From NCBI RefSeq assembly GCF_900115345.1, contig NZ_FOWC01000002.1:372001-436000 (forward strand): a stretch of DNA of 64,000 nucleotides, written 5' to 3'. The notes beneath the pieces were generated by a model that was not told the origin of the DNA, did not search any database, and was given only the letters and a program-made list of their open reading frames with translations. The DNA comes from Amycolatopsis rubida. Lineage in GTDB: Bacteria; Actinomycetota; Actinomycetes; Mycobacteriales; Pseudonocardiaceae. The position numbers and the translations under genes were made by a program. Numbering within the stretch: position 1 is the stretch's first letter; each line of letters starts with the position of its first letter. Below are positions 48,368 through 57,561 of this stretch, in pieces.

Positions 48368-49989
48368 GCGAAGCAGTGCTGGACATCCGCGACCTGCGGG
48401 TGTCCTATACGGACGGTTCGGCGGCCGTCGACGGGCTGAGCCTGTCGGTCGCGCCCGGCGAGATCGTGGCGGTGGTCGGCGAGTCCGGCTCCGGCAAGAG
48501 CACGGCCGCGCTCGCGGTGCTGGGGCTGCTGCCGGGCTCCGCGCGGGTCACCGGGTCGATCGAGCTGGCCGGGCAGAACATCCTCGACCTGCGCGGCGAG
48601 GACCTGCGGAAGCTGCGCGGCCCGGCCGCCGGGATGGTGTTCCAGGAACCGATGACCGCGCTGAACCCGTTGCGGACCATCGGTTTCCAGCTCGCCGAGG
48701 CGATCCGCAACCACGACCCGGAGAAACTGCGCCACCGCCGCTACTACGACCGCTGCGCCGAACTGCTCGACCGCGTCGGCGTTCCGGAACCGGCGGCACG
48801 GCTGAAGCAGTATCCGCACGAGCTGTCCGGCGGGCTGCGGCAGCGCGTGATGATCGCGATCGCGATCGCGGCCGGACCCAAGCTGATCATCGCGGACGAG
48901 CCGACCACCGCGCTCGACGTCACGGTGCAGCAGCAGATTCTCGACCTGCTTCGCGACATCCGCGAACACGAGGGCACCGCGACACTGCTGATCACGCATA
49001 ACATGGGTGTCGTCGCGGATGTCGCGGATCGCGTCGCGGTGCTGCGGAACGGCAGGCTCGTCGAACAAGCTCCGGCGGCGGAACTGTTCGCGTCGCCGAA
49101 GGCGGATTACACCCGGGAACTGCTGGCCGCGGTTCCGCGACTGGGTTCGTTCGCGCACGAAGCGGCCGCCGGGGAAACCCGGAAGCCGGTGCTCGCGCTG
49201 TCGAATGTGGTGGTCGAGTACGGCGGGCGACAGGTGGTCAACGACGTTTCCCTCTCCGTCTCACCCGGTGAGATCGTCGGGCTGGTCGGCGAATCCGGTT
49301 CCGGGAAAACGACGCTCGGGAACTGTGCGCTGGGCCTGGTCACGCCGAAATCCGGCACCGTCGAAGTGCTCGGCGGGCCGCTGCCGAACGGCACCGGCCG
49401 CTCGGCGCGGGCGGTCCGGCGGCAGATCGGCGCGGTGTTCCAGGACCCGGCGTCGTCACTCGACCCGCGGATGACGGTCGCGCAGACTGTCGCCGAACCG
49501 CTGGTCGTCCACACCTCGACCGGCCGCGGCGAGCGGCAGCGGCGGGTGCGGGAACTCCTCGACGCGGTGGAGCTGCCGAAAAGCGTGCTGGACCGGTACG
49601 GGCACGAGCTGTCCGGCGGGCAACGGCAGCGAGTGAGCCTCGCCCGCGCGCTGGTGCTGGGCCCGAAGCTGCTGATCGCCGACGAACCGACGAGCGCACT
49701 GGACGTATCCGTGCAGGCAGCGGTGCTGGAGGTGTTCCGGCGACTGCATCGCCAGTTCGGTTTCGGCTGCCTGTTCGTGAGCCACGACCTCGCGGTGGTG
49801 GACAGCCTGTGCGACCGGGTGGCCGTGCTGCGCGCGGGCGAACTCGTGGAGGAAGGCCCGGCGGAAACGGTGTTGCGCACTCCGGAACACTCCTACACCC
49901 AAGCGTTGCTGCTGTCCTCGCCGGTGCCGGATCCGCAGTTGCAGCGGAGCCGGCGCGAGGCGCTGGCCGGCGCGGACCCCGCGGCGTGA
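48364..49989 (+). CDS. Fused double ABC ATPase (DppD-DppF type)
   Basis: A 541-residue protein with two complete nucleotide-binding domains. The first has Walker A GESGSGKST (39-47), signature ELSGGLRQRV and Walker B LIIADEPTTALD. The second has Walker A GESGSGKT (from residue 309), signature ELSGGQRQRVSLARAL and Walker B LLIADEPTSALD. DppD and DppF are separate in enterobacteria; the fusion is common in actinobacteria and rhizobia. It supplies energy to the two permeases encoded upstream. The short form of the C-terminal oligopeptide signature (AVPRLGSF; SYTQALLLSSPVPDP) is present in both halves. Confidence 0.94.
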   Translation: MSEAVLDIRDLRVSYTDGSAAVDGLSLSVAPGEIVAVVGESGSGKSTAALAVLGLLPGSARVTGSIELAGQNILDLRGEDLRKLRGPAAGMVFQEPMTALNPLRTIGFQLAEAIRNHDPEKLRHRRYYDRCAELLDRVGVPEPAARLKQYPHELSGGLRQRVMIAIAIAAGPKLIIADEPTTALDVTVQQQILDLLRDIREHEGTATLLITHNMGVVADVADRVAVLRNGRLVEQAPAAELFASPKADYTRELLAAVPRLGSFAHEAAAGETRKPVLALSNVVVEYGGRQVVNDVSLSVSPGEIVGLVGESGSGKTTLGNCALGLVTPKSGTVEVLGGPLPNGTGRSARAVRRQIGAVFQDPASSLDPRMTVAQTVAEPLVVHTSTGRGERQRRVRELLDAVELPKSVLDRYGHELSGGQRQRVSLARALVLGPKLLIADEPTSALDVSVQAAVLEVFRRLHRQFGFGCLFVSHDLAVVDSLCDRVAVLRAGELVEEGPAETVLRTPEHSYTQALLLSSPVPDPQLQRSRREALAGADPAA

Positions 49990-50903
49990 CGGGGTTGCGG
50001 GCCGGAGTCGACATCGGCGGGACGAAAACCCTGGTGGTGGTGTGCGACGAGGAAGGCAGGGAGCTGGGCTCGGCGTCCGCGCCGTCGCAGTCGCACCGGG
50101 GCGGCGCGGCGATCCTCGACCGCGCGGCCGAGCTGGTCAGCTCACTGGTGCCGGACCACGCGGCGCTCGCCGGCGTCGGCGTCGGGGCGGCGGGCGTCGT
50201 TGATCCGGTGACCGGAACAGTGCTGGTCACCGGGGATTCGTTCACCGGATGGGCGGGCACGCCGGTCAACGCCGAGCTGTCCGCACGGCTGGGCGGAGTG
50301 CCGGTGCGCACCGTCAACGACGTGGACGGATTCCTGCTCGGCGAACTGCTGCCGGGCGAGCGGAACGTGCTCGGCGTCGCGGTCGGGACCGGGGTCGGCG
50401 GTGCGCTGTTCGTCGACGGGCGGCTGCTCTACGGCGGTGCGACCGGGGCCGGCGAGATCGGGCACGTCGGCCGCTACGGGGAGGAACGCTGCAGTTGCGG
50501 GCAGATCGGACATCTTGAGGCGTACGCGGCCGGACGCGCCCTGGCCCGCCGTTATGCCGAAGCGACCGGCCGGACCCGCACCGCGGAGGCGGTCGCCGAG
50601 GAAGCGCTCGCCGGGGACCGAGCCGCTCAGGCGGTGTTCACGGACGCGGGCCGGTTCCTCGGCCAGGCGGTCGCGCACGCGGCCGGACTGCTCGGCCTCG
50701 CGACCTGCGTGCTCGGCGGCTCGGTGGTCCGGTCCTGGGCACTGCTGGAGAAACCGGTGCGGGAAGCGCTGGCGGAACGGCCGCTGCTGTCCGGGGAACC
50801 GGTGTCGATCCGGCTCTCCCGGCACGGGGCGAAATCCGTGGCGCTCGGCGCGGCCAGTCTCACTGCCGGTATTCAGCGATCACCGGACGTGAGCAACCCC
50901 TGA
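49986..50903 (+). CDS. ROK-family sugar kinase
   Basis: A 305-residue ROK kinase with no DNA-binding domain. The ATP site is RAGVDIGGTKTLVVV. The sugar-binding and catalytic part is VRTVNDVDGFLLGE (Asp base), GVAVGTGVGGALFVDGRLLYGG and GEIGHVGRYGEERCSCGQIGHLEAYA (zinc motif with a shorter Cys set than usual). It would phosphorylate glucose, N-acetylglucosamine or N-acetylmannosamine. GTG 49986 overlaps the ATPase stop, making it the last gene of the importer operon. This suggests the imported compound contains a sugar. Confidence 0.88.
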   Translation: MTGLRAGVDIGGTKTLVVVCDEEGRELGSASAPSQSHRGGAAILDRAAELVSSLVPDHAALAGVGVGAAGVVDPVTGTVLVTGDSFTGWAGTPVNAELSARLGGVPVRTVNDVDGFLLGELLPGERNVLGVAVGTGVGGALFVDGRLLYGGATGAGEIGHVGRYGEERCSCGQIGHLEAYAAGRALARRYAEATGRTRTAEAVAEEALAGDRAAQAVFTDAGRFLGQAVAHAAGLLGLATCVLGGSVVRSWALLEKPVREALAERPLLSGEPVSIRLSRHGAKSVALGAASLTAGIQRSPDVSNP

Positions 50904-51075
50904 ACCAGTCCTCTGTGGACCATCGAGAAAACCGTGGCCTCGGGGTATACGCTGTCGGGCACCGACGGAGCCGGGGGCAACGATGCGCGCGAAACTGGGC
51001 GGAACGGGACGGGCGAGAACTGCGGCGGGCCATGCGCGTGAGCGTGGTCTCGACCCCGCTGACAGCAGGTGACTT

Positions 51076-51087
51076 GGTCTATACCAT
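51076..51087 (+). promoter_or_regulatory. TGGTCTATACCA palindrome upstream of the MBL gene
   Basis: TGGT-CTAT-ACCA is a 12-bp site of the TGGTN4ACCA type bound by FadR-subfamily GntR regulators. It lies 43 bp upstream of the ATG at 51130 and contains a TATACC -10-like hexamer. No GntR gene is adjacent. Confidence 0.4.
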
Positions 51088-51129
51088 CCCGGTGATCAAT
51101 TCCCGTCCGGTGGCCAACGAGGGGATCCC

Positions 51130-52074
51130 ATGCCCGTCATCAGGCGCAACATCGTCCCGCTCCGGTACTCCGACCCGAGCGTCGTCGCGTACGTGCGCAG
51201 CCCGAGCGACTGGATGGTGTCCAACTGCGGCTGGATCCGGGGCCGGGAAGGCGTTCTGCTCGTCGACACCTGCGGCACCGAACGCGACACGCTCGACCTG
51301 GTCAGCGACGTCCGCAAGTACTCGACCGTCGAAATGCCGCTCACGCTCGTGCTGACCCACGCGCACGGCACCCACCACAACGGGGCCGGGGTCGCGCTGC
51401 GCAACGGCGGCCGGATCCTCGCCGCGCCCACCGCGGTGCCGATCATCCGGTCCGGCCCGCAGTGCCACGAGGAAATCTTCGCCTGCGCGAACTGGGGCAA
51501 GCTCGAAGCGCCGCGGCCCGAGGCGGTGCACGCGGTGATCGAACCGGTCGAGGTGGACCTCGGCGGCGTGGTCGTGGAGGTCGTCCCGTTTCCCGGGACC
51601 GCGCACACCGACGGCGACCTGGTGCTGTTCGAACCGCGCACCGGGACGCTCTTCACCGGCGATCTGCTGTCGGTCGGGTCGACGCCGTTCGCCGTGCACG
51701 GTTCGATCCCTGGCTGGCTGACCGCATTGGACTGGCTCGACAAAATGTTCCCGGACGTCCGCACCTTCGTGCCAGGGCACGGCGGGCTCAGCCATCCGGG
51801 CAGTTTCCCGGTCGCGGTGCTGCGCACTTATCTGCACTGGCTGCTCGACGCGACCGCGGGCGCGGGCACGCCGGACTTTTCCGAACTCGCCACGATCGCC
51901 CGCCGCCGCTGGCCCACGTGGACAGTCCCGGAACGGCACATCGGGAATCTGCTGCGCGCGCACGCCGACCAGCACGGGGAGCAGCTCGCGTCCGCCGAAG
52001 CGATGCGCGCGATCCGCGATGCCGCGGGCGGCAAGATCGACCTGGACACGCTGCTCGGACTCGGCAAGTCTTAA
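51130..52074 (+). CDS. Metallo-beta-lactamase-fold hydrolase
   Basis: A 314-residue MBL-fold protein. The metal motif is LTHAHGTHHNGAG (His77, His79, His82), in which the usual Asp of HxHxDH is Thr81. Later ligands are present in PFPGTAHTDGDLVLFEP and FTGDLLSVGS (Asp), and VPGHGG (His). Loss of the Asp would weaken the second metal site. The C-terminal helical part with TYLHWLLDA resembles Class B-like hydrolases of unknown substrate. ATG 51130 follows GAGGGG. It stands alone in its transcription unit. Confidence 0.85.
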   Translation: MPVIRRNIVPLRYSDPSVVAYVRSPSDWMVSNCGWIRGREGVLLVDTCGTERDTLDLVSDVRKYSTVEMPLTLVLTHAHGTHHNGAGVALRNGGRILAAPTAVPIIRSGPQCHEEIFACANWGKLEAPRPEAVHAVIEPVEVDLGGVVVEVVPFPGTAHTDGDLVLFEPRTGTLFTGDLLSVGSTPFAVHGSIPGWLTALDWLDKMFPDVRTFVPGHGGLSHPGSFPVAVLRTYLHWLLDATAGAGTPDFSELATIARRRWPTWTVPERHIGNLLRAHADQHGEQLASAEAMRAIRDAAGGKIDLDTLLGLGKS

Positions 52075-52143
52075 CACCGGGAAATCGATTCCCCGAAACG
52101 GCGGACACGGATCTTTCCCGGCATCGGCTCCGCTCCCGAAGAG

Positions 52144-52198
52144 GTCCGTGAAGGGCTCCTTGCGGGAATCCGGTTCCCGCGAGGAGCCCTTCACGGAC
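52144..52198. terminator. Large palindromic hairpin between convergent genes
   Basis: A 55-base palindrome. GTCCGTGAAGGGCTCCT pairs with AGGAGCCCTTCACGGAC, then GCGGGAA with TTCCCGC, with one T/G mismatch and a 5-base loop. It lies 70 bases after the MBL gene stop. Its outer arm starts with the same GTCCGTGA as the hairpin at 23235. Confidence 0.8.
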
Positions 52199-52247
52199 GT
52201 CCACATCGCCTCGATGCGGGAAGGCGCTATTTCCCCCGGACAGCCAG

Positions 52248-52280
52248 AAGGGCGCCGCCGGGATTCCCGGCGGCGCCCTT
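52248..52280. terminator. Terminator hairpin of lsr2
   Basis: A perfect 15-bp stem AAGGGCGCCGCCGGG (52248-52262) and CCCGGCGGCGCCCTT (52266-52280) with a 3-base loop, 51 bases beyond the lsr2 stop. There is no long T-run, so it may act as a stabilising 3' end. Confidence 0.75.
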
Positions 52281-52330
52281 ACCGCTGATCACTAGCCGCG
52301 GCCCCCGCGGCACAGCTGCCGAAGAAAACG

Positions 52331-52732
52331 TCAGGCGCTGGTCTTCTTGCGCGTCGCGCGCTTGCGAGCCGGCTTGGCCGGAGCCTCGGTGTCGCGCTCT
52401 TCGTACGCCTTCACGATCTCCGCCGGGAGCCGGCCCCGGTCGGAAACGGTGAAACCGTTGTTCTCGGCCCACTCGCGCATCGCCTTGTTGCGCTCGCGGT
52501 CCGCGGCGGTCGAAGCGGGCCGCGGGGACTGCCCGGCGGCCATCCGGACCTTGCGGCCGCCGACCCGGCGCGAGGCGGCGACGTAACGGGCCAGCTCGTC
52601 CCGAAGTGCGGCAGCGTTGTCTTCGGACAGATCGATCTCGTAGCTCACGCCGTCAAGACTGAACGGGACGGTCTGTTCGGCGATGCTGCCGTCGATGTCG
52701 TCCACCATCTCGACATGGACTTTTTGCGCCAT
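52331..52732 (-). CDS. lsr2: Lsr2 nucleoid-associated protein
   Basis: A 133-residue Lsr2, the actinobacterial H-NS analogue that bridges A/T-rich DNA and silences acquired genes. The N-terminal dimerisation domain is MAQKVHVEMVDDIDGSIAEQTVPFSLDGVSYEIDLSEDNAAALRDEL. The DNA-binding domain has REWAENNGFTVSDRGRLPAEIVKAYEE, in which RGRLP corresponds to the usual AT-hook-like R-G-R. A basic tail KPARKRATRKKTSA is added after it. AAGGA lies 12 bases before the ATG. It is monocistronic. Confidence 0.95.
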   Translation of the reverse strand: MAQKVHVEMVDDIDGSIAEQTVPFSLDGVSYEIDLSEDNAAALRDELARYVAASRRVGGRKVRMAAGQSPRPASTAADRERNKAMREWAENNGFTVSDRGRLPAEIVKAYEERDTEAPAKPARKRATRKKTSA

Positions 52733-52892
52733 GATTCGCGTTCCTTCACCTTCTACAGGATGTGCCTGCGATTACCCTATCGTGTCGAGTGACGGTGCGC
52801 GCAGCGCGACTCCATTCCGGTTGCGCCGCCCGCGCTTTCCCGGCCGGTTCCCGAACACCTTCGGCGCCCAATCCGCGACTGCGCGCACAGTT

Positions 52893-52923
52893 CCGCCGCA
52901 CTGGAAATTTTCCAGTGCGGCGG
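52893..52923. repeat. Perfect 14-bp inverted repeat upstream of lsr2
   Basis: CCGCCGCACTGGAA (52893-52906) and TTCCAGTGCGGCGG (52910-52923) with a 3-base ATT loop. It lies about 160 bp upstream of the lsr2 ATG. It could be a second terminator for leftward transcription from the phospholipase gene or a regulatory hairpin. Confidence 0.7.
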
Positions 52924-52975
52924 TATTCGCACGCGGTTTCCCGCTGAGCGGACTGGGAGACCGGCCTCGAAACGG

Positions 52976-53011
52976 CCGAAGGCCACCGGGTCGAAACCCG
53001 ATGGCCTTCGG
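52976..53011 (-). terminator. Terminator of the EfeO-EfeB-phospholipase operon
   Basis: CCGAAGGCCA (52976-52985) pairs with TGGCCTTCGG (53002-53011), with an inner GGGT-CGAA-ACCC stem. It lies 22 bases after the phospholipase stop. Confidence 0.8.
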
Positions 53012-53032
53012 TGCGGTGCGGAGAAACGCGAG

Positions 53033-54658
53033 CTAGTTCGCCCCGGCGGGCGCACCCGTCTCCGGGTCGAGCGGGAGCTTGCCCGCCTGCGGCCACCAGA
53101 AGTTGAACATGTTCCAGAGTCCGCCCGCGCGAGTGTCGAACGAGCCGTTCCCGACCCGGCCGGAGAACCAGTTGTCCTCGATGAACTTCAGCACCGAGGT
53201 CTGGTCGGTCCGGGTGTGGTCGACGTAGTTCACCTTGCTGTAGGGCGAGATGACCAGCAGCGGCAGGCGCGGACCGTAGCCGCAGCGGTCGGCGTGCCCG
53301 CCGAGACCGGACGGCTTCCCGGTGCACACGGCCTGGTCCTGCGAAGCGTCCTGCGAACCGTTGACGATCTTCGAGTTCTCGTGGTCGTACCAGCCGTCGG
53401 AGTCGTCATAGGCGAGCACGACCGCGGTCGAACGCCACTCCGGCGACTGCTGGATCTTGTTGATCTCGTCCACGACGAAATGCTGTTCGTCGAGCGGGTC
53501 GGAATAGCCCGCGTGCCCGTCCTGGTACTCCGGCGCCTTCAGGAAGCTCACCGCGGGCATCGAACCGGCCTTGAGCGCGTCGTTGAAGTCGCTCGTGTCG
53601 TACTGGTGGTTGGCCTGGTCGGTCTGCCCGATCGCCTGCACCGAGGACGGCGGCAGGTGGTGCGGGTTCGAAGTGGACTTGTAGTACTGGAACGGCTGGT
53701 GGTGCGGGCTGTAGTCCACGGAGGACTGATTGCCGACGTTCGCGTGCTTCTGTCCGCAGACCGCGTAGCCGTTCTGCGTGCCGGTCGGCTTGAAGCCGCC
53801 CTGGAACCAGCCCCACGTGACGTGCCGGTCGTTCAGCAGGTCGCCGACGTTGCGGCCCCGCATCGCGCCGAGGTTGTCCTTCGCGGTGTGGTTCTTGTCC
53901 GAACAGTCGTCCCACGCCGGGTCCGGGTCGTTGATCACGGTGCCGACACCGTCGCCGTCCGGCGACGCGGTGACGTACGGGTCGCTCTTCGGCTCGTGCG
54001 TCACCGGGTCGACCGCCTGGATCCCGTGCGTCTGCCCGGAGATCAGGTTGATCGCACCGGGGGTGGACGGGCCGAAGACGGTGTTGAACGAGTTGTCGCT
54101 CAGCGAGTAGTGCTGCGCGTAGTTCCACATGCCGGTGACGGTGTTGCCGTCGTAGTAGTCCATCACCAGACCCGGCTCGCCGAACAGGACCGGCTGGCCG
54201 GTGCACTTGTCGGTCTCGGTCTTCTCGACGAACTTGTCCATCTTGCCGCCGTTGAACGCGGCCTGCTCGGCGCCGTAGCTGTGGTTCTGGTCGCAGGTGA
54301 GCGCCTGGTCCGGCCCGAGCCGCTTCGGGTTGTAGGCGTTCGGGTTCCGGGTGAGCAGCTTGTCGTCGAGGCCGTTGACCTTCGGCGTGTGCTTCGCGGC
54401 CTGGAACGGGGTGCCGTTCTCGTTGGTGGCCTCCGGGTAGGTGCCGAAGTAGTGGTCGAACGAAATGTTCTCGCCGAAGATCACCACGACGTGCTTGATC
54501 GGGGTGAGCGTGGGCAGCCACGACGCCGGCAGCGGGTGCAGCGGCTGGGCCTGCGCGGACGACGCCGCGGACCCGGTGACGATCGCGAGCACGGCCGCCG
54601 AGACGAGCGCGCCCGCACCGAGCAGGCGACGGCGCCGCCTGCCGAATGCTGTGTCCAC
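53033..54658 (-). CDS. Secreted phospholipase C-type phosphoesterase
   Basis: A 541-residue exported phosphoesterase of the PlcA-D/AcpA family. The N-terminus DTAFGRRRRRLLGAGALVSAAVLAIVTGSAASSAQAQ is a twin-arginine-like signal. The catalytic metal centre includes HVVVIFGENISFDHYFGTYPEA (Asn/Glu ligands), SGQTHGIQA, YDDSDGWYDHE and GYGPRLPLLVISPYSK. It would cleave phosphodiesters such as phosphatidylcholine outside the cell. GTG 54658 follows AGGAGGAA. It is 44 bases downstream of efeB and probably co-transcribed, with a terminator behind it. Confidence 0.9.
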   Translation of the reverse strand: MDTAFGRRRRRLLGAGALVSAAVLAIVTGSAASSAQAQPLHPLPASWLPTLTPIKHVVVIFGENISFDHYFGTYPEATNENGTPFQAAKHTPKVNGLDDKLLTRNPNAYNPKRLGPDQALTCDQNHSYGAEQAAFNGGKMDKFVEKTETDKCTGQPVLFGEPGLVMDYYDGNTVTGMWNYAQHYSLSDNSFNTVFGPSTPGAINLISGQTHGIQAVDPVTHEPKSDPYVTASPDGDGVGTVINDPDPAWDDCSDKNHTAKDNLGAMRGRNVGDLLNDRHVTWGWFQGGFKPTGTQNGYAVCGQKHANVGNQSSVDYSPHHQPFQYYKSTSNPHHLPPSSVQAIGQTDQANHQYDTSDFNDALKAGSMPAVSFLKAPEYQDGHAGYSDPLDEQHFVVDEINKIQQSPEWRSTAVVLAYDDSDGWYDHENSKIVNGSQDASQDQAVCTGKPSGLGGHADRCGYGPRLPLLVISPYSKVNYVDHTRTDQTSVLKFIEDNWFSGRVGNGSFDTRAGGLWNMFNFWWPQAGKLPLDPETGAPAGAN

Positions 54659-54702
54659 TGAGGATTCCTCCTGGTTTCGCGGGGTGGGGATCGGGGCGCG
54701 CC

Positions 54703-55899
54703 TCAGGCGAGGAGCGCCCGGCCGAAGTGGTCGCTGGGACCGGTGACGCCGGGCAGCGCGAAGAAATAGCCGCCGCCGAACGGGGAGATGTAGTCGACCA
54801 GCGGTTCGTCGATCAGCCGCTTCTGCACCGCCTCGAACTGACGCTCAAGATCCTGCTGGTAGCAGGTGAAGACGAGGCCCATGTCGAGGTTTCCGTTGGC
54901 GTCGACACCGCGGTCGTAGTTGACCGCGCGGCGCAGGATCCGCTGCCCGTCGGTCTGCGGCGTGCGCGGATTCGCCTTGCGGATGTGGCTGGTCAGCGGG
55001 ATGACGGTACCGATCGGATCGTCGGCGTAGCGTGGTTCGTCCTGTTCGGACGCCCCGTCCAGCGGCGCGCCGGTGTCCCGGCGGCGGCCGAACATGTTCT
55101 CCTGCTCGGTGATCGAGACCCGGTCCCAGAACTCGACCAGCATCCGGATCAGCCGGATCACCTGGTAACTGCCGCCAGCCGTCCACCCGGGCTCGCCCGC
55201 CCCCGACACCCACACCAGCCGGTCCATTTCGGACTCTCCCGGATTCGCGGTGCCGTCCTTGAACCCCATCAGATTGCGCGGCGTGCCAGCCGGCCTGGAC
55301 GGCGAACTGAACCCGTTGATCTTCCAGCGCAACTGCATTCCGCCACGCGTCGCGCGGGTCAGGTCGCGCAGCGCGTGCAGCACGGTGTCGGTCTCGCTCG
55401 CGGACAGCGTGAGCGACAGGTCGCCGTGGCATTGCGGCGTGTCGAGCGCGTCGTTGGGGAACATGGTCATCGGCTTGAGCTTTTTGGGCTTGCGATCGGC
55501 CAACCCGTACCGTCCGTCGAAAAGAGACGATCCGACACCGACGATCACGCCAAGGTCGCTCTGCGGAACGACCGGACCGAGCACCCCGGAGTCAGCGGGC
55601 GGGGCGGTAATCCCGAGCGCAGCCGGAGCACCGCCGTTCGTGAGAAACCGCGCGCGTCCGGTTATTTCCTGAAACAGCTGAGTCAATTCGGCGCGATTCT
55701 CAGCGACCACGTCGAAGGAAGCGATCACACTCTGAGCCGGCGGCTGGCGGAGAATCGCCGCCTGCCTGGGACCATGGAAGGAAACGGTGTTCGTCCCTTC
55801 ACTCGCACTGGCTGTTACCCCTATTCCGGCTGCCGCAGTGATTCCCGCGCCCACGACGGTACGACGCAGGAAGGACCGGCGAGAGGATTCCGTCGTCAC
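54703..55899 (-). CDS. efeB: Deferrochelatase/Dyp-type peroxidase EfeB
   Basis: A 398-residue Dyp-type haem peroxidase exported by the Tat system: signal [28 protein letters not shown]. It has the family signature [11 protein letters not shown] (the distal Asp of GxxDG) and the proximal His-Arg region SHIRKANPR. EfeB in EfeUOB systems helps to release or oxidise iron for uptake. The GTG overlaps the efeO stop (GTGA) and has GGAGGAT upstream. It is followed by the phospholipase gene. Confidence 0.93.
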   Translation of the reverse strand: MTTESSRRSFLRRTVVGAGITAAAGIGVTASASEGTNTVSFHGPRQAAILRQPPAQSVIASFDVVAENRAELTQLFQEITGRARFLTNGGAPAALGITAPPADSGVLGPVVPQSDLGVIVGVGSSLFDGRYGLADRKPKKLKPMTMFPNDALDTPQCHGDLSLTLSASETDTVLHALRDLTRATRGGMQLRWKINGFSSPSRPAGTPRNLMGFKDGTANPGESEMDRLVWVSGAGEPGWTAGGSYQVIRLIRMLVEFWDRVSITEQENMFGRRRDTGAPLDGASEQDEPRYADDPIGTVIPLTSHIRKANPRTPQTDGQRILRRAVNYDRGVDANGNLDMGLVFTCYQQDLERQFEAVQKRLIDEPLVDYISPFGGGYFFALPGVTGPSDHFGRALLA

Positions 55900-57065
55900 G
55901 AGATCCTCCTCGGCTCCGCGATCGCAGCGATCGGAGCGAGCAACTCAGTCAACTCACTCACGTCGGCATTGAGTTTTCGCCGCTGCGACGCGGACAACTG
56001 ACTCACCGGCGTCCACGAACCGTCCGGCTTCCTGGCGCTGTCGAGCGTGGCTTTGGTGCGCTTCATCCAGTTGTCCACCTTGGACAGTGCTGGATAGCGC
56101 GGAGCGAGAACCGGACGCAGTACATCGAGGACAGCTTGCGTCCCGTCAAGATTCGCCCGAGCGGTGGCAAGGTTGGTGCCGCTGCCGTAATCGGTGCGGG
56201 CAGTCAGTTCGAATTGCAGGGTATTCTCCACGATCTCGTGCGCGCGCAGACCGAGGTCGTTCGGGTCGACCTGGCTGTCCGCAAAGGACTTGCGGAGCTT
56301 CTGCACGTCGCTGTCCAACTGCTCAGCCACCGGAACAAGGCCGGCGAGGTCTTCGTTGTGCCACAAACCGGATTCGAGCCGATGGAACCCAGTGAAGTCC
56401 GGACTCTTGACTCCGTCCGGCACACCGTCAGCCGTGCCGTTGATGGCCTTGTCCGAGTCGCCAAAGGCGTTGTAAGCCGCACCGAGCCGTTCGTAGTCGA
56501 GATGTGCCACCAGCCAAGCAGCCTGGCTCGCACCGCGATCGTTGCCGCGAATGGCGTCCTCCACCTTGCCGACATCGGCCGCCAACTGGTCGAGCCCTTG
56601 CGTCACCTGCGCCTGATAGGCCTTCAACGGACCGAGCAGATCGTTCTGCGTCACCGGCGCGACGCCCGGACCGCGTTCCGCACCGCCGCTCACGGTGACG
56701 ACCGGCCCGACAATCGCCGACGAATCCTCAGGGAGACAACGGAATGCGTAAGCCCCGTTGCCAAGCGTCACCTGCATCGGCCGGACAGTCCCACTGCCGA
56801 GCCCCTCGACCTCGCCGTAAACCACACCGGTGGCCGGGTCGATCAAATCCACCTCGGCGGTCACGGATCCGGTGTTGTGCAGATGAAAGGTCTGGACCCC
56901 AGCCCGCGGATCCGCCCAGCCCTGCCCGCAGGCAGACCGCGAGATCTGAATCTCCGGATCCCGCGCAGAAGCCCGCTCCGGCCACACCGCGACCACGATG
57001 CCCGCCGCCACGACCGCAATCGCGACCCCGCCGCCCATCCAGCGGGCACGCACAGACCCCGGCAC
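55896..57065 (-). CDS. efeO: Iron uptake protein EfeO (cupredoxin + M75 domains)
   Basis: A 389-residue protein anchored by an N-terminal hydrophobic segment ([21 protein letters not shown]). Residues 35-125 are an EfeO-type cupredoxin domain. From about 140 an M75 domain follows with the metal-binding [19 protein letters not shown] (HxxE) and [13 protein letters not shown]. It is the periplasmic-type iron-binding part of EfeUOB. GTG 57065 is preferred over GTG 57077 because GGAGG lies 5 bases before it. The permease EfeU is missing from this operon, so iron must pass through a permease encoded elsewhere. Confidence 0.9.
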   Translation of the reverse strand: MPGSVRARWMGGGVAIAVVAAGIVVAVWPERASARDPEIQISRSACGQGWADPRAGVQTFHLHNTGSVTAEVDLIDPATGVVYGEVEGLGSGTVRPMQVTLGNGAYAFRCLPEDSSAIVGPVVTVSGGAERGPGVAPVTQNDLLGPLKAYQAQVTQGLDQLAADVGKVEDAIRGNDRGASQAAWLVAHLDYERLGAAYNAFGDSDKAINGTADGVPDGVKSPDFTGFHRLESGLWHNEDLAGLVPVAEQLDSDVQKLRKSFADSQVDPNDLGLRAHEIVENTLQFELTARTDYGSGTNLATARANLDGTQAVLDVLRPVLAPRYPALSKVDNWMKRTKATLDSARKPDGSWTPVSQLSASQRRKLNADVSELTELLAPIAAIAEPRRIS

Positions 57066-57420
57066 TCTTTCCTCCACTCACACGTTCGGGCTACCGGGAG
57101 GGAATTATGCGTGCGGAAAGTGAAGAAACCCTGGTCGAGAACATCGCCTAGCCGGGAATTCACCAGGACTTCAACCAGGCAACGGAAGAAACCGGATATA
57201 GCCGCCAAAGCGCGCAGTAACCCCTCGCCCGTTTCGCCGCATATGACACTTTCCGCAGTACGTGAGGGGAAATCTGATTCCCTCAGGGTTCCCCTCGCGA
57301 CCCGCCACCGCGCCCCGCCGCTGCCCGCAAGCCCACGCCGCGAACCCACCGCCGCCAGCCCCAAGCACGCTCCGCGTGCGAGAACCCGCGCACCCCAACA
57401 CCCACCGCAGCAGACGCATC

Positions 57421-57516
57421 CACCCATCGAGGCACCCACCCATCGAGGCACCCACCCATCGAGGCACCCACCCACCGACGCACCCACCCGCCAACGCACC
57501 CAACGATCGAGGCACC
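57421..57516. repeat. 16-bp degenerate tandem repeat (about 6 units)
   Basis: Units of the form CACCCACCCATCGAGG, the first four nearly identical and the last two diverged (CACCCACCCGCCAACG, CACCCAACGATCGAGG). The array is within dispersed repeat copy B. Confidence 0.85.
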
Positions 57517-57561
57517 CAGCCCCTCCCCCGCACCCCGATACGAAGCCTCCCTGCGGGCGGC

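Larger units (their letters stand above)
52733..53032. other. 300-bp lsr2 upstream region with two hairpins
   Basis: The lsr2 promoter is probably near the GATAGGGTAATC stretch at about 52771-52782 (minus strand). Beyond it are a perfect hairpin at 52893-52923 and the terminator of the phospholipase gene at 52976-53011. No gene was recognised. Confidence 0.5.

Noticed and set aside
53216-54661. A 481-codon plus-strand frame
   Set aside because: Antisense shadow of the phospholipase gene, Val/Arg-rich, no motifs.
57421-57516. CRISPR-like 16-bp repeats
   Set aside because: Repeats are contiguous and degenerate without spacers; no cas genes.
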